Made by a program: the position numbers and the translations under genes. Under the pieces are notes generated by a model, which saw nothing but the letters and a program-made list of their open reading frames with translations, had not been told where the DNA came from and made no database searches. Shown here one piece after another: positions 52,785 through 60,485 of a DNA stretch of 64,000 nucleotides. Source of the DNA: Cellulomonas xylanilytica (GTDB lineage Bacteria; Actinomycetota; Actinomycetes; Actinomycetales; Cellulomonadaceae); assembly GCF_007989805.1 (NCBI RefSeq), contig NZ_BJUB01000014.1, positions 1-64,000 on the forward strand. Direction: 5' to 3'. Numbering within the stretch: position 1 is the first letter of the stretch; each line of letters starts with the position of its first letter.

Positions 52785-52811
52785 CGACCCGGTCGGCTCA
52801 CGGCCGGGTCG
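52785..52811. terminator. bidirectional terminator between dhaK and phosphatase genes
   Basis: Arms CGACCCGGTCG (52785-52795) and 52801-52811 pair over 11 bases with one G-U; loop GCTCA holds part of the convergent phosphatase stop codon. Confidence 0.55.
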
Positions 52812-54327
52812 CGGGGTCCCCCGGCGTCCACGAGGCGACGAGCACGCACACGTCGTCGCGCTCGTCGCGCGCCTGCCCCAGCAGGCCGGTGACCAGCGCG
52901 CCGACCGAGGTCTCGCGCAGCGCCACCCCGGCGGACGCGAGCGCCTCCAGGCCGTCGAGCAGGGGGCGGTCACGGCGCTCGACCAGACCGTCGGTGTAGA
53001 GGATGAGCTGGTCGTGCGGGTCGAGCGTGGCCGTGGCCTCGGTGCGCCCGGCGCCGGAGCCGAGCGGCGTCGAGCGGCCGTCCCACCAGAACTCGTGCGC
53101 GCCCCCGGCCGCGAACCGCAGCGGGGGCAGGTGGCCCGCGCAGGCGTACCGGACCTCGCCGCTGGTCAGGTCGATCTCGGCGTAGGCCAGGGTGGCCATG
53201 AACCCGACCCCCGTCTGCCCGACGAACCGGTCCAGCCGCGCCAGCAGCGCGGCCGGTCCGACGCCGGGCGCCGCCACCGCGCGGACCGCGCTGCGCAGCT
53301 GGCCCATCGCCGTCGCTGCGTGCAGGCCGCGGCCCACGACGTCACCGACCGTCACGGCGAGCACGTGGTCGTCGAGCAGGAACGCGTCGAACCAGTCGCC
53401 CCCGACCTCCAGCGCCTGCACGCCCGGGCGGTACTCCGTGGTCACCGTGAACCGGTCGTCGGCGGGCAGGTGGGTGGTGAGCAGCGCGAGCTGGAGCTCG
53501 TGGGCGACCGACGCCTTCTGGTCGAAGAGCGCGGCGCGCCCGAGCGCCAGCCCGGCCTGCTGACCCACCGCGGTGAGGACCCCCACGTCGAACGGGTCCT
53601 CGCTCTGCCCTCCCCCGGCGACGAGGACCAGGGTGCCCTGCGGAGCGGAGGCCGCCCCGAGCGCGACGACGACGACCCCGTCGGCGTGCGGCTCGACCGC
53701 GCCGACCGGGTCGCCGGCGCCCGGCCCGGCCGCGCGTCGGTCGAGACCGTCGGGCAGGTGACCCGCCGCACCACGACGGACGAGCGTCCCGTCCTCGGCG
53801 GCCACCCAGACGCTCGCCGCCGTCGCCCCGAGGTGCGTGACGGCGGAGTCGGCGAGCGCGCGGGCCACACCGTCCGTGCCCACACCCTGCGACAGCGCGG
53901 CGGTGATGGCCTGCAGCGCGCGCAGCTGGTCCGCGGACCGGTCGGCGGCCGCCCGCGCGGCGAGCAGCTCGCGCTCGTACCGCGAGCGCTCCGTGGCGCG
54001 GGACAGCGCCACGTCGACACGGCGCCCGCCGTCGACGCCGGTCCGCACCACCGCCGACATGAGCACGGGCAGCCGGCCGTCCGGACCACGCAGCTCGACC
54101 GCGACCTCGTCGAACCGGCCCTGCATGTGCAGCAGCGGGGACAGGTGCGTCTCCCAGTAGATGCGGCCGCCCACCGAGAGCAGGTCCGCCAGCCGCACGC
54201 CCTGCGCGGGGCGGCGCACCCAGTCGAGCAGGACCTGGTTGGCGTCGACGACCGTGCCGTCACCGTCCAGCCGCAGGAGCGCGACCGGCGCGACGTCCCA
54301 GGCGTCGCTACGGCTGGACGCTGACAT
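52798..54327 (-). CDS. RsbP-like PP2C phosphatase with PAS and GAF-like domains
   Basis: A 509-residue protein. Residues 10-110 form a PAS domain (VAPVALLRLDGDGTVVDANQVLLDWV), 140-280 look like a GAF domain, and about 300-505 is a PP2C/SpoIIE phosphatase with EVGGDWFDAF, VGDVVGRGLHAATAMGQLR and LYTDGLVERRDRP. In Bacillus, RsbP dephosphorylates the anti-anti-sigma factor RsbV in energy stress, triggered by RsbQ. Here the RsbQ-like gene overlaps by 20 bases. The GAF-like region is extra compared with the Bacillus RsbP I know. No anti-sigma partners are in the window. Confidence 0.88.
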   Translation of the reverse strand: MSASSRSDAWDVAPVALLRLDGDGTVVDANQVLLDWVRRPAQGVRLADLLSVGGRIYWETHLSPLLHMQGRFDEVAVELRGPDGRLPVLMSAVVRTGVDGGRRVDVALSRATERSRYERELLAARAAADRSADQLRALQAITAALSQGVGTDGVARALADSAVTHLGATAASVWVAAEDGTLVRRGAAGHLPDGLDRRAAGPGAGDPVGAVEPHADGVVVVALGAASAPQGTLVLVAGGGQSEDPFDVGVLTAVGQQAGLALGRAALFDQKASVAHELQLALLTTHLPADDRFTVTTEYRPGVQALEVGGDWFDAFLLDDHVLAVTVGDVVGRGLHAATAMGQLRSAVRAVAAPGVGPAALLARLDRFVGQTGVGFMATLAYAEIDLTSGEVRYACAGHLPPLRFAAGGAHEFWWDGRSTPLGSGAGRTEATATLDPHDQLILYTDGLVERRDRPLLDGLEALASAGVALRETSVGALVTGLLGQARDERDDVCVLVASWTPGDPATRP

Positions 54328-55120
54328 GCGACACGTACGCGGCGATGGCGTCGACCACCTGGTCCGGCGCGCTCAGGTTGGGGCAGTGCCCGACGGCGTC
54401 CAGGAGCACCAGCTCGCTGCCGGCGAGGTGCTCGTGGACGTACCGGCCGACCTCCGGGGGCGCGATGACGTCCTCGCGGCACTGGAGGACCAGGGCCGGG
54501 GTGGTGACGGCCGCCAGGTCGGCGCGGTTGTCGGCCAGGAACGTGGCGCGGGCGAACCGCCGGGCGATCGCCGGGTCCGTGCGGCAGAACGAGTTGGTCA
54601 GCTCGTCGCCCAGCTCGGGGCGGTCCACGTTGCCCATGATCACGGGCGCGATGAACGCGGACCAGCCCAGGTAGTTGTCGTCCATGGTCGCCAGGAGCTC
54701 GTCGATCTCCGCCGCGCTGAACCCGCCCCGGTAGTCGCCGTCGTCGACGTACCGCGGGCTGGGTCCGACGAGCACGAGCCGGTCGAACAGCTCGGGCCGA
54801 CGCGCCGCCGCGAGGACCCCGATCATCGCGCTCACCGAGTGGCCGACGAACACCACCGGCCCCAGGGCGAGCGCGTCGAGGATCTCCACGACGTCGTCCG
54901 CGTACCCCTCCAGCGACGCGTACCGCTGCGGGTCGTAGGCGTGCAGGTCCGACCCGCCCGCGCCCACGTGGTCGAACCGGACGACCCGGTGGGTCGACTC
55001 GAACGCCGGCGCGACGAACCGCCACATGCTCTGGTCGCACCCGAACCCATGGGCGAACACCATGGCCGGCCCGTCCGGGACGCCCGAGAGCACGACGTTG
55101 TTGCGGGAGAGCACGGTCAT
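54308..55120 (-). CDS. rsbQ: RsbQ-like alpha/beta hydrolase
   Basis: A 270-residue hydrolase very like Bacillus subtilis RsbQ along its length. Landmarks are the start LSRNNVVLSGV, FAHGFGCDQSMWRFVAPAFE, the nucleophile Ser95 (GHSVSA), Asp217 (CREDVIAP) and His245 (VGHCPNLS). RsbQ supplies or processes a small molecule that activates the phosphatase RsbP through its PAS domain; the ligand is unknown. It overlaps the phosphatase gene by 20 bases, as in the known pair. Confidence 0.93.
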   Translation of the reverse strand: MTVLSRNNVVLSGVPDGPAMVFAHGFGCDQSMWRFVAPAFESTHRVVRFDHVGAGGSDLHAYDPQRYASLEGYADDVVEILDALALGPVVFVGHSVSAMIGVLAAARRPELFDRLVLVGPSPRYVDDGDYRGGFSAAEIDELLATMDDNYLGWSAFIAPVIMGNVDRPELGDELTNSFCRTDPAIARRFARATFLADNRADLAAVTTPALVLQCREDVIAPPEVGRYVHEHLAGSELVLLDAVGHCPNLSAPDQVVDAIAAYVSHVSVQP

Positions 55121-55140
55121 GGGCTGAGCCTAGGCGGCCG

Positions 55141-56556
55141 TCAGGCGTGGTTGGTCGACGTCCCGGCCGTCGTCGGCACCGCGACGGGGACCACTGCGGT
55201 GGGCGAGTCCGTCAGCTGGTGCACGATCTGGGTCAGGTCCAGGCCGGTGGTCGACTTGATCAGCTCCTGCAGCTGCAGGAAGTTCCCCGCGACCGCCTTG
55301 GGCAGGGCCGCGGCGCCGTCCGTGGAGACCACCGTGAGCGTGTCGATGCCGGCCATGGGCGCCGCGAGCTGCTTGGCGATCTCCGGCAGGGTCTCCAGCA
55401 GCCGGTCGAACACGGCGGCCTGGTTGAACTCCTTGTACGCCTCGGCCCGCTTCTGCAGCGCCTCGGCCTCGGCCTTGCCGCGCGCGAGGACCGCTGCCGC
55501 CTCGGCCGCACCCTCGAGCTCCGTGGCTCGCGCCTGCGCCGACCGCAGCGCCAGCTCACCGGCACCGCGCAGCTCGTTCTCCGCCTTCGACGCCTCGGCC
55601 GCCTTGACGGCGGTCACGCGCTGCGCCTCGGCCTGCTGCTCGAGCCGGTAGCGCTCGGCGTCGGCGGGGCGGCGCACGGTGGTGTCCAGCTGCCGCTCGG
55701 TCAGCGCGGCCTGCCGCTGCGCGACGAGCTCCTCCTGCGCCAGGATCTCCTGCTGGCGCGCGGCGGCCTCGAGCGGTCCTGCCGACGCCGACAGGGCCTT
55801 CGCGCGGTCCGTCTCGGCGAGGATCTCCGCCTGCCGCAGGTCGAGCGCCCGGCGGTAGTTGGCCACCTCCGTCTCGGCGTGGATCCGCTTCTCCTCGGAC
55901 AGCCGGTGCGCCTCCGCCTCGGCGATCTCGGCCTCGCGGCGGATCGCGGCCGCGGACGCCCGGCCCATGTCGAGGATGTACGTGCCGCCGCCGTGGTCGC
56001 CGACCTCCTGGATGGTGAACGCGTCGAGGCTGAGGCCCTGCGCGCTGAGCGACCCGGTGACCGACTCGAGCACCTGCTGGGAGAACGACTCGCGGTCCCG
56101 GATGACCTGCTCGACGGTCAGGTTGCCGACGATCGCGCGCAGCGCACCCGAGAGCTGGTTGGTGGTGAAGCTGTCGATCTCCTCCTGCTGGCTGCCGAAC
56201 CGCTGGGCGGCCGCGCGGATGGACACGTCCTCGTTGTGCACCTTGACGATGGCGACGCCGGAGACCGTGAGCGCGATGCCCTGCGACGACGGGGCGCCGT
56301 TGACCTCGACCGTGATGCGGCGCGAGGACATGTCGAGCACCGAGAGCTGCTGGACGAACGGAAGGACGAACACGCCACCACCGGTCACCACCTTCTGCCC
56401 GGACAGGTCGCCGGAGGTCTTGCCCTTGCGGCCCGTGACGATGAACGCCTCGTTGGGCTTGGCCACGCGGTACCGCTTGGCGATCGCGATGCCGACGATG
56501 AGGACGACCAGGACGAGACCGGCGACGCCCGCGATGGGCAGCCAGGATTCGGGCAC
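55141..56556 (-). CDS. flotillin-like SPFH-domain protein
   Basis: A 471-residue flotillin. One transmembrane helix (about 8-28) is followed by an SPFH/band 7 domain (RVAKPNEAFIVTGRKGK to ~190) and a long Ala/Glu-rich coiled coil (EAEAHRLSEEKRIHAETEVANYRRALDLRQAEI). It scaffolds membrane microdomains. GTG start with GGAG nine bases before. It lies nine bases downstream of an NfeD-like gene, the standard arrangement. Confidence 0.93.
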   Translation of the reverse strand: MPESWLPIAGVAGLVLVVLIVGIAIAKRYRVAKPNEAFIVTGRKGKTSGDLSGQKVVTGGGVFVLPFVQQLSVLDMSSRRITVEVNGAPSSQGIALTVSGVAIVKVHNEDVSIRAAAQRFGSQQEEIDSFTTNQLSGALRAIVGNLTVEQVIRDRESFSQQVLESVTGSLSAQGLSLDAFTIQEVGDHGGGTYILDMGRASAAAIRREAEIAEAEAHRLSEEKRIHAETEVANYRRALDLRQAEILAETDRAKALSASAGPLEAAARQQEILAQEELVAQRQAALTERQLDTTVRRPADAERYRLEQQAEAQRVTAVKAAEASKAENELRGAGELALRSAQARATELEGAAEAAAVLARGKAEAEALQKRAEAYKEFNQAAVFDRLLETLPEIAKQLAAPMAGIDTLTVVSTDGAAALPKAVAGNFLQLQELIKSTTGLDLTQIVHQLTDSPTAVVPVAVPTTAGTSTNHA

Positions 56557-56565
56557 GACGAGCTC

Positions 56566-57069
56566 CTAGGAGAGGGTGGTGGCGACCTTGACGACGCCGG
56601 GACCGAGGGAGGCGACGACGGTCACGCCGGCACCGGTGGGCACGGGACCGTCGGCGCGGGCCGCGAGCGCGGTGCTCTGGCCGGCGACGACGAGCGAGAT
56701 CTGACCGAGCCCGCCGGCCGGGATGGAGGTGGTGACCGTCGCAGCCAGTCCGACGTAGTCGCTGCTGGTGATCTGGTGGGCGGTCGGACCATCGGTGAGC
56801 GACCGCGTGGCCGCCCCGGCGCCCGCACCCACCAGGGCCCCCGCGACCACACCGCCGAGGGACGCGACCAGCACGCTGACGTCCGTGGTGGCCAGCAGCA
56901 GACCGCCGACGATGCCGAACGTGGCCAGGAACGACAGGACGACGGTCGACGACAGGTAGCCGCCGGTGACGTCGATCGCCTCGACGGCGCCGTCGAGGAA
57001 GTCGCCGAGGGTGACGGTCAGCACGAGGAGCAGCAGCGCCACCCCGGCGATCACCCAGAAGATCAGCAT
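56566..57069 (-). CDS. NfeD-like (OB-fold) membrane protein
   Basis: A 167-residue protein with two to three transmembrane helices (about 3-22, 40-62 and 66-88) and a C-terminal beta-rich region like an NfeD-type OB fold (DYVGLAATVTTSIPAGGLGQISLVV). NfeD-type proteins are partners of flotillin and stomatin. Its start at 57069 has no strong ribosome site. It is the first gene of the two-gene flotillin operon. Confidence 0.85.
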   Translation of the reverse strand: MLIFWVIAGVALLLLVLTVTLGDFLDGAVEAIDVTGGYLSSTVVLSFLATFGIVGGLLLATTDVSVLVASLGGVVAGALVGAGAGAATRSLTDGPTAHQITSSDYVGLAATVTTSIPAGGLGQISLVVAGQSTALAARADGPVPTGAGVTVVASLGPGVVKVATTLS

Positions 57070-57110
57070 GCGTCGGTGTCCTCGAGGTCGGCGGAGAAGG
57101 CGGCGCGTCG

Positions 57111-57116
57111 GTTATA
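57111..57116 (-). promoter_or_regulatory. -10 element of the flotillin operon
   Basis: On the minus strand, TATAAC (one mismatch to TATAAT) stands 42 bases before the NfeD-like start, an unusually AT-rich element here. Confidence 0.4.
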
Positions 57117-57173
57117 CCGTGCGCGGTTCGTTCTGCGGGGACGTTTGACGGTCGTGTGGCGGATGACTTCGGC

Positions 57174-57956
57174 TCAGCGCCGCTCGTAGCCCCGCAGGCT
57201 GTCCACGACGAGCTCGGGGACGGCGTCGTCGTCGTCGCCGACGGACCTCTCGGGAAAGTCGAAGACCGCAAGCATCATCTGCATCGGGTACGCCGGCGGC
57301 CGCGCGCAGCGACGCACGACGACGCCGTCGACGAGGAACGCGGCCTCCTCCGCCGACCAGTCGACGGCATACGTGTGCGGCTCCGCGACGTCGAGCGGCA
57401 GCCGCACGGCGGCGAAGTCCTCCTCCACCGCCGGGTCCCGGAACGGGTGCAGGCCCATCCCCACGGCGGCGGAGCCGGGTGCGACGGCGTCGCCGAACAC
57501 CTCCGTCACGCAGATCTCCGCCGACCGCTCGGGCTCGTCCTCGAGGCCCACCATCCAGAACGCGACCATCGAGCGCGGGGTCAGCACGGCCCGCGCGTGC
57601 AGCTCGATCCGGCCACCGGTCGGGGTCCATCCCCAGAACGGGTCCTGCGCCTCGCGGACGCGGAGGCCGTCGCGGTACGGCTGCTGGCCGCGGGTGCCGC
57701 CGACGGGTCCCGAGACGTTCCCCGACTGGATGCCCGACACGCGCATCGGCGGCACGTGGTCGTCGCCGCACCACAGGCCCTGCTCGGGCGGGATGCGCAG
57801 GTGCAGGCAGGAGTCGCGCAGCTCGTAGGACGCCGCGGTCGCCGCGCGCGAGCTCCAGGCCGGCAGGTAGTGCGGCAGCCACACGGCAGGATCGAGCTCG
57901 GGGCCGTCGAAGTGGTCCTCGAAGACCAGCACCCATCCGTCGGGGTGGTCGGTCAC
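57174..57956 (-). CDS. GH16-like glycoside hydrolase with altered catalytic motif
   Basis: A 260-residue protein with the concanavalin-like fold of family 16: the start WVLVFEDHFDGPELDPAVW, FWGWTPTGGRIELHARAVL and a C-terminal HTYAVDWSAEEAAFLVDGVVV. The catalytic site reads EICVTEVFG, where family 16 normally has E-I-D-x-x-E: both Glu are kept, but the middle Asp is Cys. It has no signal peptide. It might be a beta-glucanase-like enzyme with changed activity or a carbohydrate-binding relative. The GTG at 57956 is the family start. Confidence 0.78.
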   Translation of the reverse strand: MTDHPDGWVLVFEDHFDGPELDPAVWLPHYLPAWSSRAATAASYELRDSCLHLRIPPEQGLWCGDDHVPPMRVSGIQSGNVSGPVGGTRGQQPYRDGLRVREAQDPFWGWTPTGGRIELHARAVLTPRSMVAFWMVGLEDEPERSAEICVTEVFGDAVAPGSAAVGMGLHPFRDPAVEEDFAAVRLPLDVAEPHTYAVDWSAEEAAFLVDGVVVRRCARPPAYPMQMMLAVFDFPERSVGDDDDAVPELVVDSLRGYERR

Positions 57957-57998
57957 GAACCCAGTCTCCGACAGACCCCGAGCAGAAGGCAGCCCCCC

Positions 57999-58565
57999 GT
58001 GCCCGTCCCCCGTTGGGCGCTCGCGTCCGCGATCGCCGCCCCCGTCGCCATGATCGGCGGCTGGACGCTCGCCGCTGCGCGTCAGCCGTCGTTCGACGCG
58101 GTGCAGGAGACCATCAGCGCGCTCGCGGCCTCGACCGCGACGGACCCGTGGATCATGACGGCCGGCCTGGCGGTCACCGGGGTGGCGCACCTGGTGACCG
58201 CAGGGGGTCTGCGGCCGGTCGCCCGCCGTGCGCGGGTCCTGCACGCGATCGGTGGTGCCGCCACGCTCGCCGTCGCGCTGCTCCCCGTCGACGCCGCCCC
58301 GCAGGCGCACGGCGTCGCCGCCGGGATCGGGTTCGGCGCGCTCGCCCTCTGGCCCGCGCTGGCCGCGCGCCGCGGGGCGACCGGCATCCTGCGGCCGGCC
58401 GTCACCGTCGGCGCCTCGGTGGTGCTCACCGGGCTGCTCGGCTGGTTCGTGGTCGAGCTGCAGGGCGGCGGCGACCTCACCGGCCTGTCCGAGCGGGCCG
58501 TGGCCGGTGCCCAGGCGGTCTGGCCGCTGGTGGTCGTCGTCGCCCTGCGTCGCGCGAGCCGCTGA
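57999..58565 (+). CDS. DUF998 membrane protein
   Basis: A 188-residue integral membrane protein with six hydrophobic segments and the DUF998 start ASAIAAPVAMIGGW and PSFDAVQETISALAAS. The family has no established biochemical role. GTG at 57999 follows AGAAGG. It stands alone, divergent from the GH16-like gene and convergent with an SRPBCC gene. Confidence 0.82.
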   Translation: MPVPRWALASAIAAPVAMIGGWTLAAARQPSFDAVQETISALAASTATDPWIMTAGLAVTGVAHLVTAGGLRPVARRARVLHAIGGAATLAVALLPVDAAPQAHGVAAGIGFGALALWPALAARRGATGILRPAVTVGASVVLTGLLGWFVVELQGGGDLTGLSERAVAGAQAVWPLVVVVALRRASR

Positions 58566-58571
58566 GCGCCG

Positions 58572-59024
58572 TCAGACGAGGTGCTCGACGAGGACGTCGA
58601 AGGCCTGGTCCCAGCCGTCGTAGACGCCGTCGTCGCCGGGCTGACCGCCGTACCCATCCAGGTGGAACGTCATCCGCGTCCGCTCACCGAGGTCCTCGAG
58701 GGTCACGGTGATCAGGGGCGCGTCGGCCGACGTGTCGCCCGGGTCGGCCCACGTGAAGCTGAGCCGCTCGGGCTCGACGACCTCGCGGTAGACGCCGAAC
58801 GTCGGGTAGGTGCTCCCGTCCGGCGCGATCATCGTGTAGCGGTAGGTTCCGCCCGGTCGGGCGTCGATCTCGACCGAGTCCCGCGGAGTCTCCACGCCAC
58901 GCGGGTGCCACCAGGTGGCCGCCTCGTCGGGGTCGGTCCACGCCCGCCAGATCTCTGCCCGCGGGGCGTCGAAGATCCGCGTGATGGTGAAGGACTTCTC
59001 GAGGGTCTGCTTCGTCTCAGTCAT
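58572..59024 (-). CDS. SRPBCC (AHSA1-like) protein
   Basis: A 150-residue START-type protein of the AHSA1/ATPase-activator group: TRIFDAPRAEIWRAWTDPDEAATWWHP at the start, GGTYRYTM, and a final DGWDQAFDVLVEHL. These bind hydrophobic ligands. It overlaps the ArsR gene by eight bases. ArsR-SRPBCC pairs like this are common, the regulator controlling both. Confidence 0.92.
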   Translation of the reverse strand: MTETKQTLEKSFTITRIFDAPRAEIWRAWTDPDEAATWWHPRGVETPRDSVEIDARPGGTYRYTMIAPDGSTYPTFGVYREVVEPERLSFTWADPGDTSADAPLITVTLEDLGERTRMTFHLDGYGGQPGDDGVYDGWDQAFDVLVEHLV

Positions 59025-59373
59025 CGTCTTCTCCTTGCGTCGTCGTGGCCTTCTTCCGTTCCCGGAGTCGTGCGTCCAGCAGGTCGAACCGCTCGTCCCA
59101 CAGGCGTCGGTGGCTGTCCACCCACGTCGCGACCTCGTCGAGCGGCTCGGTGCGCAGGACGCACGTGCGCCACTGCGCGGTCACGGTCCGCTCGATCAGA
59201 CCGGCGTCCTCGAGCACCCGCAAGTGCTGGGAGATCGCCGACCGGCTCATGGCGAACGGTGCTGCCACGTCCCCGGCGGTCGAGGGGCCCTGCTGGAGGT
59301 GCGTGAGGATCGCGCGCCTCGTGGGGTCGGCGAGCGCGGCGAAGACCACGCTCAACGCGTCCCGAGCTGGCAT
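59017..59373 (-). CDS. ArsR family transcriptional regulator
   Basis: A 118-residue winged helix: VVFAALADPTRRAILTHLQQG, recognition helix MSRSAISQHLRVLEDAGLIERT and a C-terminal dimer helix. It lacks the metal-binding Cys box, so it is of the non-metal ArsR type. AAGGAG stands eight bases before the ATG, within a 14-base perfect palindrome that is probably its own operator. Confidence 0.93.
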   Translation of the reverse strand: MPARDALSVVFAALADPTRRAILTHLQQGPSTAGDVAAPFAMSRSAISQHLRVLEDAGLIERTVTAQWRTCVLRTEPLDEVATWVDSHRRLWDERFDLLDARLRERKKATTTQGEDDD

Positions 59374-59382
59374 TTCAGCAAC

Positions 59383-59396
59383 TCCTTAATTAAGGA
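59383..59396. promoter_or_regulatory. ArsR operator palindrome
   Basis: TCCTTAATTAAGGA is a perfect, AT-rich 14-base palindrome ten bases upstream of the ArsR start. It overlaps the ribosome site and is probably bound by the ArsR protein. It lies in the divergent gap to the RibD-like gene. Confidence 0.6.
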
Positions 59397-59437
59397 ACAT
59401 CTTCAACGTAGGCCTCCCCACCGACGCCGTCAACCCC

Positions 59438-59443
59438 TAGCGT
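59438..59443 (+). promoter_or_regulatory. -10 element of the RibD-like gene
   Basis: TAGCGT lies eight bases before the ATG at 59452, the spacing of a leaderless promoter. The -35 is unclear. Confidence 0.35.
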
Positions 59444-59451
59444 GAGGTCGC

Positions 59452-60042
59452 ATGGGAATCGTGCGGATGAGCTCCTCGGTGTCCTTGGACGGCTTCAGCG
59501 CGGGCCCCGACACGTCGCGCGAGGCCCCGCTGGGTGTCGGTGGCGAGCGGCTGCACCGCTGGCTCTTCCCCGAGCGCGAGGGCGCCACCCCGTCCGAGGC
59601 GGACGCCGCGGTGGCCGCCGCTCAGTTCGCCCGCACGGGGGCCGTCGTCGTGGGCCGCCGGACCTACGACATCGGCGTCGACCTCTGGGGGGACACCCCG
59701 TTCCCGGTGCCCACCTTCGTCGTGACGCACCGTGCGCACGAACCCCGCCCGATGCGCAGCGCCACGTTCACGTTCGTCACCGACGGCATCGCCAGCGCGG
59801 TGGCGCAGGCGGTGCTCGCCGCCGGGGGCCGCGACGTCCTCGTCATGGGCGGCGCCGACGTCTGCCGGCAGGCCCTGGCCGCGGGGGTGGTCGACGAGAT
59901 CGAGGTCAACCTGGTGCCGGTCCTGCTGCACCGGGGAGAGCGTCTGCTGGACGTCGGCGGGGACCAGCACACCGAGCTGGTGCGGACGGGCCTCGTCGCG
60001 ACCGACGAGGCCACGCACCTGACCTTCCGCGTCGTGCGGTGA
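59452..60042 (+). CDS. dihydrofolate reductase/RibD C-terminal family protein
   Basis: A 196-residue RibD/DHFR-fold protein. It starts IVRMSSSVSLDGFSAGP, has the GAVVVGRRTYDIG block, VTHRA and VLVMGGADVCRQALAAGVVDEIEVNLVPVLL, and a closing HLTFRVVR. Such proteins are NADPH-binding reductases of mostly unknown substrate. It is divergent from the ArsR gene. The next gene, DoxX-like, follows after 26 bases. Confidence 0.9.
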   Translation: MGIVRMSSSVSLDGFSAGPDTSREAPLGVGGERLHRWLFPEREGATPSEADAAVAAAQFARTGAVVVGRRTYDIGVDLWGDTPFPVPTFVVTHRAHEPRPMRSATFTFVTDGIASAVAQAVLAAGGRDVLVMGGADVCRQALAAGVVDEIEVNLVPVLLHRGERLLDVGGDQHTELVRTGLVATDEATHLTFRVVR

Positions 60043-60068
60043 CGGCCCGCGCGGGAGACGCTGGGGAC

Positions 60069-60485
60069 ATGACCTCCCCCGCACGGACCGTCGGCCGGAT
60101 CGCGCTCGGTGCGATGCTCCTGCTCGCCGGCACCAGCCACCTGACCTTCGCGCGCGAGGAGTTCGCCGCGCAGGTGCCGCCATGGGTGCCCGTCGACACC
60201 GACACGGTCGTCGTCGGCTCCGGCCTGGTCGAGCTCGCCCTGGGCGGCGCGCTCGTCGCACTCCCCCGGCAGCGGGTGGCGGTCGGCTGGGTCGTCGCGG
60301 CGTTCTTCGTGGCGATCTTCCCGGGCAACATCTCCCAGCTGGTCACGCGGACCGACGCGTTCGGGCTGGACTCGGACCGCGCGCGCGCCGTCCGGCTGGT
60401 GTTCCAGCCGCTGCTGGTGGTCTGGGCGCTCTGGTCGACGGGCGCCTGGAAGGCGTGGCGGGAGAGCCGGGTCAGGCGCGGCTGA
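60069..60485 (+). CDS. DoxX-like membrane protein
   Basis: A 138-residue protein with four hydrophobic segments and the DoxX-type features GTSHLTF, FAAQVPPWVP and VVVGSGLVELALGGAL. No enzyme activity is established for such proteins. It overlaps the end of the convergent monooxygenase gene by 14 bases. Start ATG at 60069. Confidence 0.85.
   Translation: MTSPARTVGRIALGAMLLLAGTSHLTFAREEFAAQVPPWVPVDTDTVVVGSGLVELALGGALVALPRQRVAVGWVVAAFFVAIFPGNISQLVTRTDAFGLDSDRARAVRLVFQPLLVVWALWSTGAWKAWRESRVRRG

Noticed and set aside
55147..57189. 680-residue frame antisense to the flotillin operon
   Set aside because: Low-complexity shadow; both minus-strand genes have clear domains.
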